The position numbers were made by a program, and so were the translations under genes. 64,000 nt of DNA from Campylobacter iguaniorum (GTDB lineage: Bacteria; Campylobacterota; Campylobacteria; Campylobacterales; Campylobacteraceae): the NCBI RefSeq assembly GCF_000736415.1, contig NZ_CP009043.1, forward strand, positions 992,001 through 1,056,000, read 5' to 3'. The notes under the pieces were generated by a model, which was not told the DNA's origin, made no database searches, and saw nothing but the letters and a program-made list of their open reading frames with translations. This document shows positions 44,726-53,426 of the stretch, in pieces; within the stretch, counting starts at the first letter, position 1; each line of letters starts with the position of its first letter.

Positions 44726-45499
44726 ATGAGAAAAATACTTGTTGGTGCATTAGTGGCTTCTAGCCTTATAAGTGCGGCACTTGCTGAAGTTATAAAAGTC
44801 GGAGCTACACCAGTTCCTCACGCTGAGATTTTGGAGTTTGTCAAACCAGAGCTTAAAAAAGCTGGATATGACCTAGAAATCAAGGTATTTAACGACTATG
44901 TTATACCAAATTTAGCCGTTGAAGATGGCGATCTTGATGCAAACTACTTTCAACATATACCATATTTGAATGAGTTTAATGCAAACAAAGGAACTCATCT
45001 TATAAAAACTGTCGGCGTTCATCTTGAGCCAATGGGCGTTTATAGTAAAAAAATCAAATCACTAAACGAGCTAAAAGATGGTGCAACTGTAAGCATACCA
45101 AACGACCCTACAAACGAAAGCCGCGCGCTTGATGTTTTAGTAAGTGCAAAACTTATCGAAGTCGATCAAAATGCCAAACTTCGCACTCCACTTGACATCA
45201 CTAAAAACCCTAAAAATCTTAAATTTAAAGAGCTTGAGGCTGCAACACTTCCAAGAACTTTAGATGATGTAGAAATAGCAGTTATCAACACAAACTTCGC
45301 AATGAATGCGAATCTAAATCCAGTTAAAGACGCTCTTGTGCTTGAGAGCAAAGACAGCCCTTATGTAAATATCTTGGTTGTCAAAAAAGGTAATGAAGAC
45401 AAAGCTAGTATAAAAGCTCTTGACAAAGCTCTAAACGCTGAAGGCGTGAAAAAATTCATCGCTGAAAAATACAAAGGCGCAATCGTTCCTGCGTTTTAA
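44726..45499 (+). CDS. metQ: Methionine-binding periplasmic protein
   Basis: A 257-residue NlpA/MetQ-family substrate-binding protein. VIKVGATPVPHAEILEFVKPEL and DANYFQHIPYLNEFN are characteristic. The signal peptide ends SAALAE with no cysteine, so unlike most MetQ proteins it is a soluble periplasmic protein rather than a lipoprotein. It serves the MetNI transporter encoded at 39395-41001. It has its own promoter and a strong terminator. Confidence 0.92.
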   Translation: MRKILVGALVASSLISAALAEVIKVGATPVPHAEILEFVKPELKKAGYDLEIKVFNDYVIPNLAVEDGDLDANYFQHIPYLNEFNANKGTHLIKTVGVHLEPMGVYSKKIKSLNELKDGATVSIPNDPTNESRALDVLVSAKLIEVDQNAKLRTPLDITKNPKNLKFKELEAATLPRTLDDVEIAVINTNFAMNANLNPVKDALVLESKDSPYVNILVVKKGNEDKASIKALDKALNAEGVKKFIAEKYKGAIVPAF

Positions 45500-45505
45500 T
45501 CAGTT

Positions 45506-45532
45506 AAATTTGGGTGAAACTCACCCAAATTT
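45506..45532. terminator. Bidirectional terminator between metQ and hcp
   Basis: AAATTTGGGTGA (45506-45517), loop of 3, TCACCCAAATTT (45521-45532): a perfect 12-bp stem between convergent genes, seven bases after the metQ stop. Confidence 0.85.
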
Positions 45533-45575
45533 GCTTATAATCTAAATTTGCAATCCAAATTTACTCTCACTAAAT

Positions 45576-46910
45576 TTACTCACCAAGATATCTTTTTAGA
45601 TCTGCATTCGCATCGCCACTTATAAGACCAATTCCAAATTTATCCACTAAGAAATTTAATATATCTTCATTAACAAACTCAGGCAAAGTCGGCCCGATAT
45701 GGACGTTTTTCACACCAAGATATAAAAGCGCAAGTAAGATTATGATAGCCTTTTGCTCCATCCACATAAGCACTATTGAAAGTGGCAGATCATTGATCGC
45801 TATGCCAGTAGCCTCGCTTAAAGCCATAGCGATTTTGACCCCGCCATTGCTGTCATTGCACTGACCAAGATCAAGATAACGTGGAATATTTGTGCCATCA
45901 ATAAACCCAAAATCAACATCATTAAATCTAAATTTACCACAACTTGAAGTCAAAATCACGCAATCTTTTGGCAAAGATAGGGCAAGCTCTCTGTAATAAT
46001 TCCTACTATTTCCAGGAGCGTCACACCCAGCTATCACGAAAAATCTTCTTATCTTGCCACTTTTTATAGCTTCTAAAATCTCACCAGCCATAGGTAAAAC
46101 CGCCTTATAATGATGTCCTGTGACTATCGTCTCATCACTATCAAACCCACTCACATCAGGCAAGCTCAAAGCCTTAGCAATGAGTGGGCTAAAATCATCG
46201 CCGTTTATATGTGTCACGCCCTGCGTCCCAGCGATATCATAGCCAAAAAGTCTATCGCCGTACTCGCAGTTTTTGCGAAGTGGCACGATGCAGTTTGTAC
46301 TCATCAAAATCGCACCCTTAAACTCATTAAATAGCTTAGTTTGGTCAAACCACGCCTTGCCGATATTGCCTTTTAGGTGGCTAAATTTATTTAGCTCTGG
46401 ATAGGCATGAGCTGGAAGCATCTCTGAGTGAGTGTAGATGTTTATCCCTTTGCCATCAGTTTGCTCAAGCAGAGCTTTTAAGGCGTGGAGATTATGACCA
46501 CTTACCAAAATCGCCTTGCCACTTGCTTTGTTTTGGCTTACTCTTACTGGACTTGGGATACCAAATTTGCTCGTATGGGCGTTGCTTAGGATATCCATGA
46601 CTTCCACGCCACCCTTGCCTACTTCAAGAAGCTGAGCTATATGCTCATCAAAGTTAAAGTTCATATTTGTCAGCGTAAAATACAGCGTCTTAGAGATGAT
46701 ATCATCGACGCTTTTTGTATCAGCTCCAAGCTCGCTAGCGTGGTGACGATAAGCGCTCATGCCCTTTAGCCCAAAAATCATCATATCTTGAAGCCTTGCA
46801 AGAGTACTATCTTTACCGCAAGTTCCCATACTTTGCCCTTTGCTACCACAACCTCCTGGTGCGCTCATTTGGCACTGATGACAAAACATTTCTAATTCTT
46901 CTTTACTCAT
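45576..46910 (-). CDS. hcp: Hybrid cluster protein (hydroxylamine/NO reductase)
   Basis: A 444-residue, short (class III-like) hybrid cluster protein. N-terminal cysteines CHQCQMSAPGGC and GTCGK bind a cubane cluster. Ligands of the hybrid Fe-S-O cluster are visible as GHNLHAL, HSEMLPAHAYPEL, STNCIVP, IAGCDAP and SSCGKFRF. The family reduces hydroxylamine and probably NO, protecting against nitrosative stress. I start at ATG 46910, preceded by AAGGATAAAA; the frame is open to 46982 across the promoter. About 100 residues shorter than E. coli Hcp, as expected for this class, not a truncation. An FNR-type box lies upstream. Confidence 0.92.
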   Translation of the reverse strand: MSKEELEMFCHQCQMSAPGGCGSKGQSMGTCGKDSTLARLQDMMIFGLKGMSAYRHHASELGADTKSVDDIISKTLYFTLTNMNFNFDEHIAQLLEVGKGGVEVMDILSNAHTSKFGIPSPVRVSQNKASGKAILVSGHNLHALKALLEQTDGKGINIYTHSEMLPAHAYPELNKFSHLKGNIGKAWFDQTKLFNEFKGAILMSTNCIVPLRKNCEYGDRLFGYDIAGTQGVTHINGDDFSPLIAKALSLPDVSGFDSDETIVTGHHYKAVLPMAGEILEAIKSGKIRRFFVIAGCDAPGNSRNYYRELALSLPKDCVILTSSCGKFRFNDVDFGFIDGTNIPRYLDLGQCNDSNGGVKIAMALSEATGIAINDLPLSIVLMWMEQKAIIILLALLYLGVKNVHIGPTLPEFVNEDILNFLVDKFGIGLISGDANADLKRYLGE

Positions 46911-46940
46911 TTTTATCCTTTTATATAAAATCATTTTGCC

Positions 46941-46982
46941 ATTGTAGGGAAGTTTTGAGTAAAATTTATTGATATTAATCAA
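46941..46982 (-). promoter_or_regulatory. hcp promoter with FNR/CRP-type box
   Basis: TTGAT-ATTA-ATCAA (46969-46982) is a perfect FNR-consensus palindrome. On the minus strand, TACAAT (46946-46941) is a good -10. With the transcription start about seven bases past it, the box centre falls at -41.5, the classic class II activator position. An anaerobic or nitrosative CRP/FNR-family regulator is therefore likely. Confidence 0.8.
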
Positions 46983-47098
46983 GATTATAGTATATAATTT
47001 AACTATTTATAAAATAAATAATATCTATTTAATATATTTTAAAATACGCCTATTTTTAGCATTTTATAAAAAATAATATACTATTTATATGAATATAC

Positions 47099-47127
47099 TT
47101 GACATTATATATATTTTCTGCTAAAAT
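47099..47127 (+). promoter_or_regulatory. metY promoter
   Basis: TTGACA (47099-47104), 17-base spacer, TAAAAT (47122-47127), 34 bases upstream of the metY start. The 251-base gap between hcp and metY also holds the hcp control region and AT-rich sequence in which I see no gene. Confidence 0.85.
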
Positions 47128-47161
47128 CCCAACATCAATTTAAATATATGAAAGGCTTCAC

Positions 47162-48433
47162 ATGCAAAAAGAGACTTTAGCAACACACTTTGGTTACAAC
47201 TCAAAAGAGGGATTTGGCTCTATGGCAGTTCCTATTTATCAGACAACGGCTTATGATTTTGGTAGTTGCGAAACTGCAGCAAATAGATTTGCACTAAAAG
47301 AACTTGGTCAAATTTACTCACGCCTTACGAATCCGACTTTAGACGTTTTTGAAGCAAGAGTTGCAGCTCTTGAAGCAGGACGTGCAGCCATAAGCACATC
47401 TAGCGGTCAAGCAGCTACATTTTTTGCAATAGCAAATTTAGCCGAAGCTGGCGATAATATCATCATTTCAAATAAAATTTATGGTGGTTCGACAACGCTT
47501 TTAACTCACACTATAAAAAGATTTGGCATAGAAGCAAGAGTTTTTGACTCAGATACAGCTGAGGATTTGGAGAGCTTGATAGATGCAAACACAAAAGCTA
47601 TATTTTTTGAAACACTGTCAAACCCACAAATCGCCATACCCAATTTAGAAAAAATAGTAGAAGTAGCAAACAAATATAACATCGTGACTGTAGCAGACAA
47701 CACTGTAGCTACTCCAGTTTTGTTTAACCCACTTCTAAAAGGCGTAGATATAGTAACTCACAGCGCGAGCAAATACATGAGCGGTCAAGGACTTAGCATC
47801 GCTGGAGTGGTAGTGAGCTCAGAGGGCTTAAACGACAAGCTTGTTGGCAACGACAGATATGAGCATTTCAACACTCCAGATGAGAGCTATCACGGCTTAG
47901 TTTATGCTGACATTGCGAGCGTATTTGATATCTTCACACTAAGAATCAGACTCACTCTTTTAAGAGACATTGGAGCTACATTGTCGCCATTTAATGCTTG
48001 GCAACTTATCCAAGGACTAGAAACTCTAAGCATAAGAGTTAAAGAGCATTCTAAAAATGCGCTAGAAGTTGCTAAATTCTTAGAAAATCATCCAAAAGTA
48101 AAAAGCGTGAACTATCCAGGGCTTGAAAGCTCACCACTTAATCAATATGTAAAAGCAAATTTCACTGGCGGTCTTGCTAGTGGTCTTTTGAGCTTTGATG
48201 TGGGCGATAAAGAGACTGCGGCAAGTATTTTAAACAAAGTAAAAATATTTAGCGTGGTTGTAAATATAGGCGATAGCAAATCTATCATCACTCATCCAGC
48301 TAGCACAACTCATCAACAACTAAGCGATGAAGAGCTAAAAGCTACTGGTATTGGTGGAGGACTTATCAGACTAAGCATAGGACTTGAAAACGCAAAAGAT
48401 CTGATAAGCGATCTTGAAGAGGCGATGAAATGA
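47162..48433 (+). CDS. metY: O-acetylhomoserine sulfhydrylase
   Basis: A 423-residue PLP enzyme of the Cys/Met metabolism family. It makes homocysteine from O-acetylhomoserine and sulfide. Motifs: PIYQTTAYDFGS, YSRLTNPTLDVFEARVAALE, the PLP-lysine region HSASKYMSGQGLSIAGVV, and SIGLENAKDLI. Its length and the KDLI end favour MetY over MetB. It leads an operon with an Rrf2 regulator and cysK, sharing an ATGA overlap with the regulator. Confidence 0.92.
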   Translation: MQKETLATHFGYNSKEGFGSMAVPIYQTTAYDFGSCETAANRFALKELGQIYSRLTNPTLDVFEARVAALEAGRAAISTSSGQAATFFAIANLAEAGDNIIISNKIYGGSTTLLTHTIKRFGIEARVFDSDTAEDLESLIDANTKAIFFETLSNPQIAIPNLEKIVEVANKYNIVTVADNTVATPVLFNPLLKGVDIVTHSASKYMSGQGLSIAGVVVSSEGLNDKLVGNDRYEHFNTPDESYHGLVYADIASVFDIFTLRIRLTLLRDIGATLSPFNAWQLIQGLETLSIRVKEHSKNALEVAKFLENHPKVKSVNYPGLESSPLNQYVKANFTGGLASGLLSFDVGDKETAASILNKVKIFSVVVNIGDSKSIITHPASTTHQQLSDEELKATGIGGGLIRLSIGLENAKDLISDLEEAMK

Positions 48434-48843
48434 GTTTATTAAGCACAAAAGGAGCATATGGGCTGATGTCCATATGCGAAATCTCAAAAGGAGATCAAAA
48501 AAACCCCGTCTCACTAAATGATATTTCAAAAAACATAGGAGTTTCAAGAAACTACCTTGAACAAGTTTTAAACACACTTAGAAATAGTGGCTTTGTAAGC
48601 AGCATAAAGGGCTTTAGAGGTGGATATTATCTTGTCAAAACACTTGATGAAATCACATTTTATGATATTTTTAACGCCTTAGAAAACGACTTTTGTCTAA
48701 CATCTATAAAGATGGAAAATAGCTCATACGATATATTTTTTAAAGAGTACAACGAAAAATTAATCGAGCTATTTTCAAAACCACTTAGCAGCTTTGAAGA
48801 TTATCAAAATCAAGCAAAAAAATATTTAAATTACGTTATATAA
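48430..48843 (+). CDS. Rrf2-family regulator (CymR-like)
   Basis: A 137-residue winged-helix repressor. The DNA-reading helix lies in ISKNIGVSRNYLEQVLNTLRN, followed by the wing IKGFRGGYYLVK. It has only one cysteine and lacks the three-cysteine cluster motif of IscR and NsrR, so it is more like CymR, which controls sulfur genes and works with CysK in Bacillus. Location between metY and cysK supports control of cysteine and methionine synthesis. No operator could be identified. Confidence 0.85.
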   Translation: MSLLSTKGAYGLMSICEISKGDQKNPVSLNDISKNIGVSRNYLEQVLNTLRNSGFVSSIKGFRGGYYLVKTLDEITFYDIFNALENDFCLTSIKMENSSYDIFFKEYNEKLIELFSKPLSSFEDYQNQAKKYLNYVI

Positions 48844-48853
48844 AGGATATATG

Positions 48854-49768
48854 ATGAATATAGCAAACAATGTAACAGAGCTTATAGGTAAAACTCCGTT
48901 AGTAAAAATAAACAAATTTGGCAATGATGCAACTATACTTGCAAAGTGTGAGTTTTTAAACCCAGCTCACTCTGTAAAAGATAGAATAGCGCTAAATATG
49001 ATAAACACAGCTATCAAAGAGGGCAAAATCAAAGACAATAGCGTGATAATAGAGCCAACAAGCGGAAATACAGGAGTTGGTCTAGCTATGGTTTGCGCTC
49101 ATCTTGGGCTTAAAATGATACTTACTATGCCAAGCTCAATGAGTGTAGAGAGACAAAAACTGCTAAAAGCATTTGGTGCCAAACTTGTTTTAACTGACCC
49201 AAAATACGGAATGCAAGGCGCGGTAGATGAGGCAAATAGACTAGCAAATGAGACGCCAAATAGCTTTATCCCAAGCCAGTTTGACAATCCAGCAAACCCT
49301 GAAGCTCACAAAATCTCAACAGCGCTTGAAATACTAGAGGCTACTGATGGCAAAGTCGATATATTTGTAGCTGGATTTGGTACTGGTGGGACAGTGAGTG
49401 GAATCGGCGAAATCCTAAAAGCCAAAAATCCAAATGTCAAAATAATAGCAGTAGAACCTGCAAGCTCGCCACTTCTTAGCAAAGGTGAAGCTGGTCCACA
49501 CGCCATACAAGGCATAGGGGCAAATTTCGTGCCAAAAAACTTAAACAAAAATATCATTGATGAGTTTTTTACTATAGTAAACGAAGATGCAACTAGAAGC
49601 GCAAAAGAATTAGCACAAAAAGAGGGACTTTTAGTAGGAATATCAAGTGGAGCAAATGTCTATGCAGCTTCACAAATCGCTCAAAGACCAGAGAACAAAG
49701 GCAAAACAATAGTAACTATACTTTGCGATACTGGCGAGAGATATTTATCTACTGGAATCTATGAATAA
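48854..49768 (+). CDS. cysK: Cysteine synthase A
   Basis: A 304-residue O-acetylserine sulfhydrylase. The PLP lysine lies in [15 protein letters not shown]. The substrate loop [12 protein letters not shown], the PLP phosphate loop [13 protein letters not shown], and [11 protein letters not shown] are present. I use ATG at 48854, six bases from AAGGA; ATG at 48851 is the alternative. Its last ten bases overlap the 3' end of the convergent acpS gene. Confidence 0.95.
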   Translation: MNIANNVTELIGKTPLVKINKFGNDATILAKCEFLNPAHSVKDRIALNMINTAIKEGKIKDNSVIIEPTSGNTGVGLAMVCAHLGLKMILTMPSSMSVERQKLLKAFGAKLVLTDPKYGMQGAVDEANRLANETPNSFIPSQFDNPANPEAHKISTALEILEATDGKVDIFVAGFGTGGTVSGIGEILKAKNPNVKIIAVEPASSPLLSKGEAGPHAIQGIGANFVPKNLNKNIIDEFFTIVNEDATRSAKELAQKEGLLVGISSGANVYAASQIAQRPENKGKTIVTILCDTGERYLSTGIYE

Positions 49769-50112
49769 GTTTCTATAATCACTGCTGCGATGGCAAATCC
49801 GCCATCGTGAGTGATGCTTAGGCTTGAGCTTTTTATCCTAAATTTATCCACAATTTCTTTGCTAAATTTAATCATCGGAGCGCCTTTTTGGCTCTTGTAA
49901 ATTTCAGCGTCCAAAAATCCAAACTCAGCAGATATCCCACACCCCAAAGCCTTGCTTATAGCCTCTTTTGCAGCCCAAAATCCAGCTAAACTAGCATCAC
50001 TTTTAGCTAGATTTATCTCTTCTTCACAAAGAAATTTAGAAAGAAATTTATCCCCAAATTTAGCCTTCGTGGATGAAATTCTATCTATTTTTACTATATC
50101 GATTCCTATCAT
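49759..50112 (-). CDS. acpS: Holo-[acyl-carrier-protein] synthase
   Basis: A 117-residue phosphopantetheinyl transferase that activates acyl carrier protein. Motifs [12 protein letters not shown], the metal-binding [16 protein letters not shown], and [13 protein letters not shown] are typical. It overlaps fliL by four bases, an arrangement conserved in Campylobacter (Cj1408-Cj1409). Confidence 0.95.
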   Translation of the reverse strand: MIGIDIVKIDRISSTKAKFGDKFLSKFLCEEEINLAKSDASLAGFWAAKEAISKALGCGISAEFGFLDAEIYKSQKGAPMIKFSKEIVDKFRIKSSSLSITHDGGFAIAAVIIETYS

Positions 50113-50627
50113 TGCACGATAAAATCAGTAAAATATACGTTTTTGATGTAGCCATCTCTTAGGGTTTCATTTATCTTTGTGACAACTTCATCTTTGAGCC
50201 TTTCTTTGCCTTTTATGGTGCTTACATCTTCGTAAGTTTTTGATGAAAGGGTTCTGATGATGATATCTCTAATCAGAGGCTTTTTCTTGTCTATTTCAGG
50301 AGTCAAAGTCTCTTCGCTAAGCTCTAAATTTAAAGTAGTCTTGAGAAATCTACTCCCGCTTTCGCTAAGTAAATTTACCAAAAATGGCTCCATAGGATAC
50401 ATTGGACCTACGTTAAAAAAGTCATTTGAGCGTTGTTTTGGGCTTGGAGCTGGCTGTCCTGCTGGGGCTGCAGTCGTAGCCGTAGGAGTCGCTGCTTGCT
50501 CATCAGAGCTCAGCATCAAAAACGCAACCAAACCACCTATAAATAACAAAAATACAAGTATAGCTATTATAGCTATTAAAAGGACGTTTCCGCCTTTTTT
50601 CTTCTCTTCTTTTACTTCTTCTGCCAT
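50109..50627 (-). CDS. fliL: Flagellar basal body-associated protein FliL
   Basis: A 172-residue protein with a short charged cytoplasmic N-terminus, one membrane helix (about 14-36), a linker rich in Ala, Thr and Pro, and a periplasmic FliL domain ([21 protein letters not shown] ... [17 protein letters not shown]). It supports stator function of the flagellar motor. Start ATG at 50627 follows AAAAGGAAA. Confidence 0.93.
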   Translation of the reverse strand: MAEEVKEEKKKGGNVLLIAIIAILVFLLFIGGLVAFLMLSSDEQAATPTATTAAPAGQPAPSPKQRSNDFFNVGPMYPMEPFLVNLLSESGSRFLKTTLNLELSEETLTPEIDKKKPLIRDIIIRTLSSKTYEDVSTIKGKERLKDEVVTKINETLRDGYIKNVYFTDFIVQ

Positions 50628-50702
50628 AAATTTCCTTTTATAATAATCTATAATATGCCAAATTTGGATACTAATTTTAGTAAAATCGGCAAAAAATCAA
50701 AT

Positions 50703-51557
50703 TTATTTCACTCTGTTTTTTAATTCGCCTATGCCTTGTATGTAGCAGACTATCTCATCGCCACTTTTTAGGTATTTTGGTGGAGTAAATCCCATACCAA
50801 CACCACTTGGCGTCCCTAAAGATATGATTGTTCCAGCTTTTAGTGTCATTCCCTTGCTTAAATCGCTGATGATATAACTTGGATTAAAGATTAGCTTTGA
50901 TGTGTTTGAGTTTTGCCTAAGTTCACCATTTATGTATGATTTGATATCTAGGCTTGAAGTATCTAGCTCATCATTTGTCACGATCCAAGGCCCCATTGGA
51001 GTGCTATTATCTAGGCTTTTACCATAATACCACTGTTTGTAGCGGTTTTGGATATCACGTGAGCTTATATCATTTATGATTGTCCAGCCAAATATATACT
51101 CATTTGCATCTTGTTCTGATACGTTTTTGGCATCTTTTTTGATGATAAGAGCTAGTTCGCACTCATAGTCTAGCGTGTCAGTTATATCGCTATGGGATGG
51201 TATTTCATCCCCATTTGCCACAGCTTCGTTTACTCTTTTGCCAAAATATACTGGATACTCTCTTTTGCCATCAAACTCGATTTTTTTAAATTTATACGAC
51301 TCAATGGCATGCTCCATGTAATTAATCCCAAGACAGATTATATCTTGAGCAGGAAATGGCACTGGAGCTCTTTTTGTGATACTTTCATAGGATAAGCCAC
51401 CGCTTTTAAGGCTCAAAGCTTTGATTTTAGCTAGCTCTTCATCGCCCATGCAAACCACTTCAAGCATCGATTTGGCTGGCACTTCGATGATACTACCATC
51501 AGCTCCTATCACTCCAACTTTATCAACGCCGCCCAAACTATAAGTTAGCAGTTTCAA
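50703..51557 (-). CDS. Fumarylacetoacetate hydrolase family protein
   Basis: A 284-residue protein with the FAH fold. Metal-binding type segments are CLGINYMEHAIE, TDTLDYECELALIIKKDAK and TNDELDTSSLDI, and the C-terminal part has GTIISLGTPSGVG. The family hydrolyses or decarboxylates 2-oxo or diketo acids. The substrate cannot be inferred. Four-base overlap with argD places both in one operon. Confidence 0.87.
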   Translation of the reverse strand: MKLLTYSLGGVDKVGVIGADGSIIEVPAKSMLEVVCMGDEELAKIKALSLKSGGLSYESITKRAPVPFPAQDIICLGINYMEHAIESYKFKKIEFDGKREYPVYFGKRVNEAVANGDEIPSHSDITDTLDYECELALIIKKDAKNVSEQDANEYIFGWTIINDISSRDIQNRYKQWYYGKSLDNSTPMGPWIVTNDELDTSSLDIKSYINGELRQNSNTSKLIFNPSYIISDLSKGMTLKAGTIISLGTPSGVGMGFTPPKYLKSGDEIVCYIQGIGELKNRVK

Positions 51558-52714
51558 GCTAGTTCCTTATCTTTTAATGTTTTAAGCAGCCTTTTGTAGC
51601 CTTTTTTTATCTCTTTTTTTGTGATATTTAATGGCGGCAAGAATCTTAAAGTATCTTTGCCAGATTTCAAGATAAGCACCCTATTTTCCATAGCTTTTGT
51701 AAATATTTTGCCTAAATTTTCTGGATTTTTCAGCACTAAGCCTTGCATAAGTCCAAGCCCTACTCTTTTGACAAATAAATTTGGAAATCTCTCAACCAAG
51801 CTATCAAGCATAGCCTCAAATTCGCTTATAGTTTCGTCTAATTTGCCGTCTACTTTTAGCTTTTCAAGCTCATCTAAAACACAAATTCCAGCAGTCGTAG
51901 CTAGGAAATTTCCACCAAAAGTACTTCCATGATCGCCAAATTTAAATATATCTTCTTTACTAGCACAAGCACCCATCGCAACGCCACCGCCAAGACCTTT
52001 GGCAAAGGTTATGATGTCTGGACTCACACCATAAATCTGGCTAGTGACAAACTCTCCAGTCCTATAAACTCCACATTGAACCTCATCGGTGATAAAGAGA
52101 ATTTTCTTCTCTTTTAACACTTTAGCAAGTTTTTGAATATCAGCCTTATCAAGAGGATTTATGCCACCCTCACCTTGGACAAGCTCCACCATTACAGCTG
52201 CTGTTTTGTCGCTTAGATTTGCGATGATTTCATCAATACTACCAAAGAACTTAAACGCTTCAGGATATGGAGCGAAGTCGTTTGGATGAAATTTTTCTTG
52301 TCCTGTAAGCTTCAAAGTAGCGATTGTCCTGCCGTGAAATGAGTTTGCTAAAGAGAAAATCTCGTATTTTTTTTCTTTAAAAGAATTGCCATATTTTCTA
52401 GCTAGTTTTATAGCGCACTCATTTGCTTCAGCTCCAGAATTTGCGAAAAAAACATAATACGGCTCTCTTAAGAGCTCACACATTTTATCGCTTAATTTCT
52501 CTTGCGGTTTGATTTGGTATATATTTGAAGTATGCAAAAGAGTATGGGCTTGTTTTGATATAGTTTTTGCAAGTTTTTTGTGTGAATGACCTAAAGAACA
52601 CACCCCTATCCCGCTTCCAAAATCTATATAATCTTTATCATCAAAGTCCCATAAAACAGCGCCTTTGCCCTTTTTAAATCCTAAATTTACCCTAGCATAA
52701 TTTTGCATTAACAT
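51554..52714 (-). CDS. argD: Acetylornithine aminotransferase
   Basis: A 386-residue class III PLP aminotransferase of arginine (and possibly lysine) synthesis. Features: GSGIGVCSLGHSHKKL, FANSGAEANECAIKLARKYG, DEVQCGVYRTGEF, and the PLP lysine in ITFAKGLGGGVAMGA. I use ATG at 52714 with AAGGAG eight bases upstream; ATG at 52708 is also possible. It follows a TRIC-type membrane protein by five bases. Confidence 0.92.
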   Translation of the reverse strand: MLMQNYARVNLGFKKGKGAVLWDFDDKDYIDFGSGIGVCSLGHSHKKLAKTISKQAHTLLHTSNIYQIKPQEKLSDKMCELLREPYYVFFANSGAEANECAIKLARKYGNSFKEKKYEIFSLANSFHGRTIATLKLTGQEKFHPNDFAPYPEAFKFFGSIDEIIANLSDKTAAVMVELVQGEGGINPLDKADIQKLAKVLKEKKILFITDEVQCGVYRTGEFVTSQIYGVSPDIITFAKGLGGGVAMGACASKEDIFKFGDHGSTFGGNFLATTAGICVLDELEKLKVDGKLDETISEFEAMLDSLVERFPNLFVKRVGLGLMQGLVLKNPENLGKIFTKAMENRVLILKSGKDTLRFLPPLNITKKEIKKGYKRLLKTLKDKELA

Positions 52715-52719
52715 AACAA

Positions 52720-53343
52720 CTACTCCTTATAGTGAATTTGTGGCAATCCCCAGTTTTTATAATACGCCACAAGTCGAAAAATGATCCCAAAAACGAATAA
52801 TAACATTACCCAGTATATATTTGTAAATCCTGCCAAATCCATAAAATAATAAATAAAGCCCATCGCCATACTAATAGTTCCATAAAGCCCAGTTTTCAAA
52901 AACCAAGGAACTTCGTTTAAAAGCACATCTCTTAAAATACCACCGCCAACGCCGTTAAAAAACGCCACTAAAATCACTCCAAAGATGTTTAGCCCATACT
53001 CAATGCTGACGATAGCGCCAACTATAGAAAAGCTGATAACATCGACAGCGTCAGTCATAATGAAGATAAATTTTTTCTCCAAACCATGCCTTTTTTCGTG
53101 GTGCAGTTTGAATAAAATCGCAATCACCATCACGCACAAAACTATAAGCACAGGCATAAAATGCGTAAATGAATAAGCTGGACGACCCACGATCACATCT
53201 CTCATAAGCCCACCGCCAAGCGCAGTCAAAAATGCTGCCAAAAACACGCCCAGCCAGTCACAACCCCTCTTGATACCAAACAAAAATCCACTAAGTGCCG
53301 CTGATGCAATGCCTACGTATTCAGCTATCAAAAATGCTTCCAT
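52720..53343 (-). CDS. TRIC-type/UPF0126 membrane protein
   Basis: A 207-residue protein with about seven helices and an internal duplication. Both halves contain the family motif (ALGGGLMRDVIVGRPAYSF and GVGGGILRDVLLNEVPWFL). Related bacterial TRIC proteins conduct cations; others in UPF0126 are linked to glycine transport. Function here is unproven. It is the first gene of the unit with argD and the FAH protein. Confidence 0.88.
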   Translation of the reverse strand: MEAFLIAEYVGIASAALSGFLFGIKRGCDWLGVFLAAFLTALGGGLMRDVIVGRPAYSFTHFMPVLIVLCVMVIAILFKLHHEKRHGLEKKFIFIMTDAVDVISFSIVGAIVSIEYGLNIFGVILVAFFNGVGGGILRDVLLNEVPWFLKTGLYGTISMAMGFIYYFMDLAGFTNIYWVMLLFVFGIIFRLVAYYKNWGLPQIHYKE

Positions 53344-53426
53344 TTGCCTACTTTTGGTAATTTTTGCTGTATTTTACAATGAAACATATAAGATTAATAT
53401 AAAAAAATTTATTTAAAGACCTAAAT

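Noticed and set aside
45576-46910. hcp about 100 residues shorter than in E. coli, as if truncated
   Set aside because: All cluster ligands are present and the length fits the short class of the family, so it is complete.
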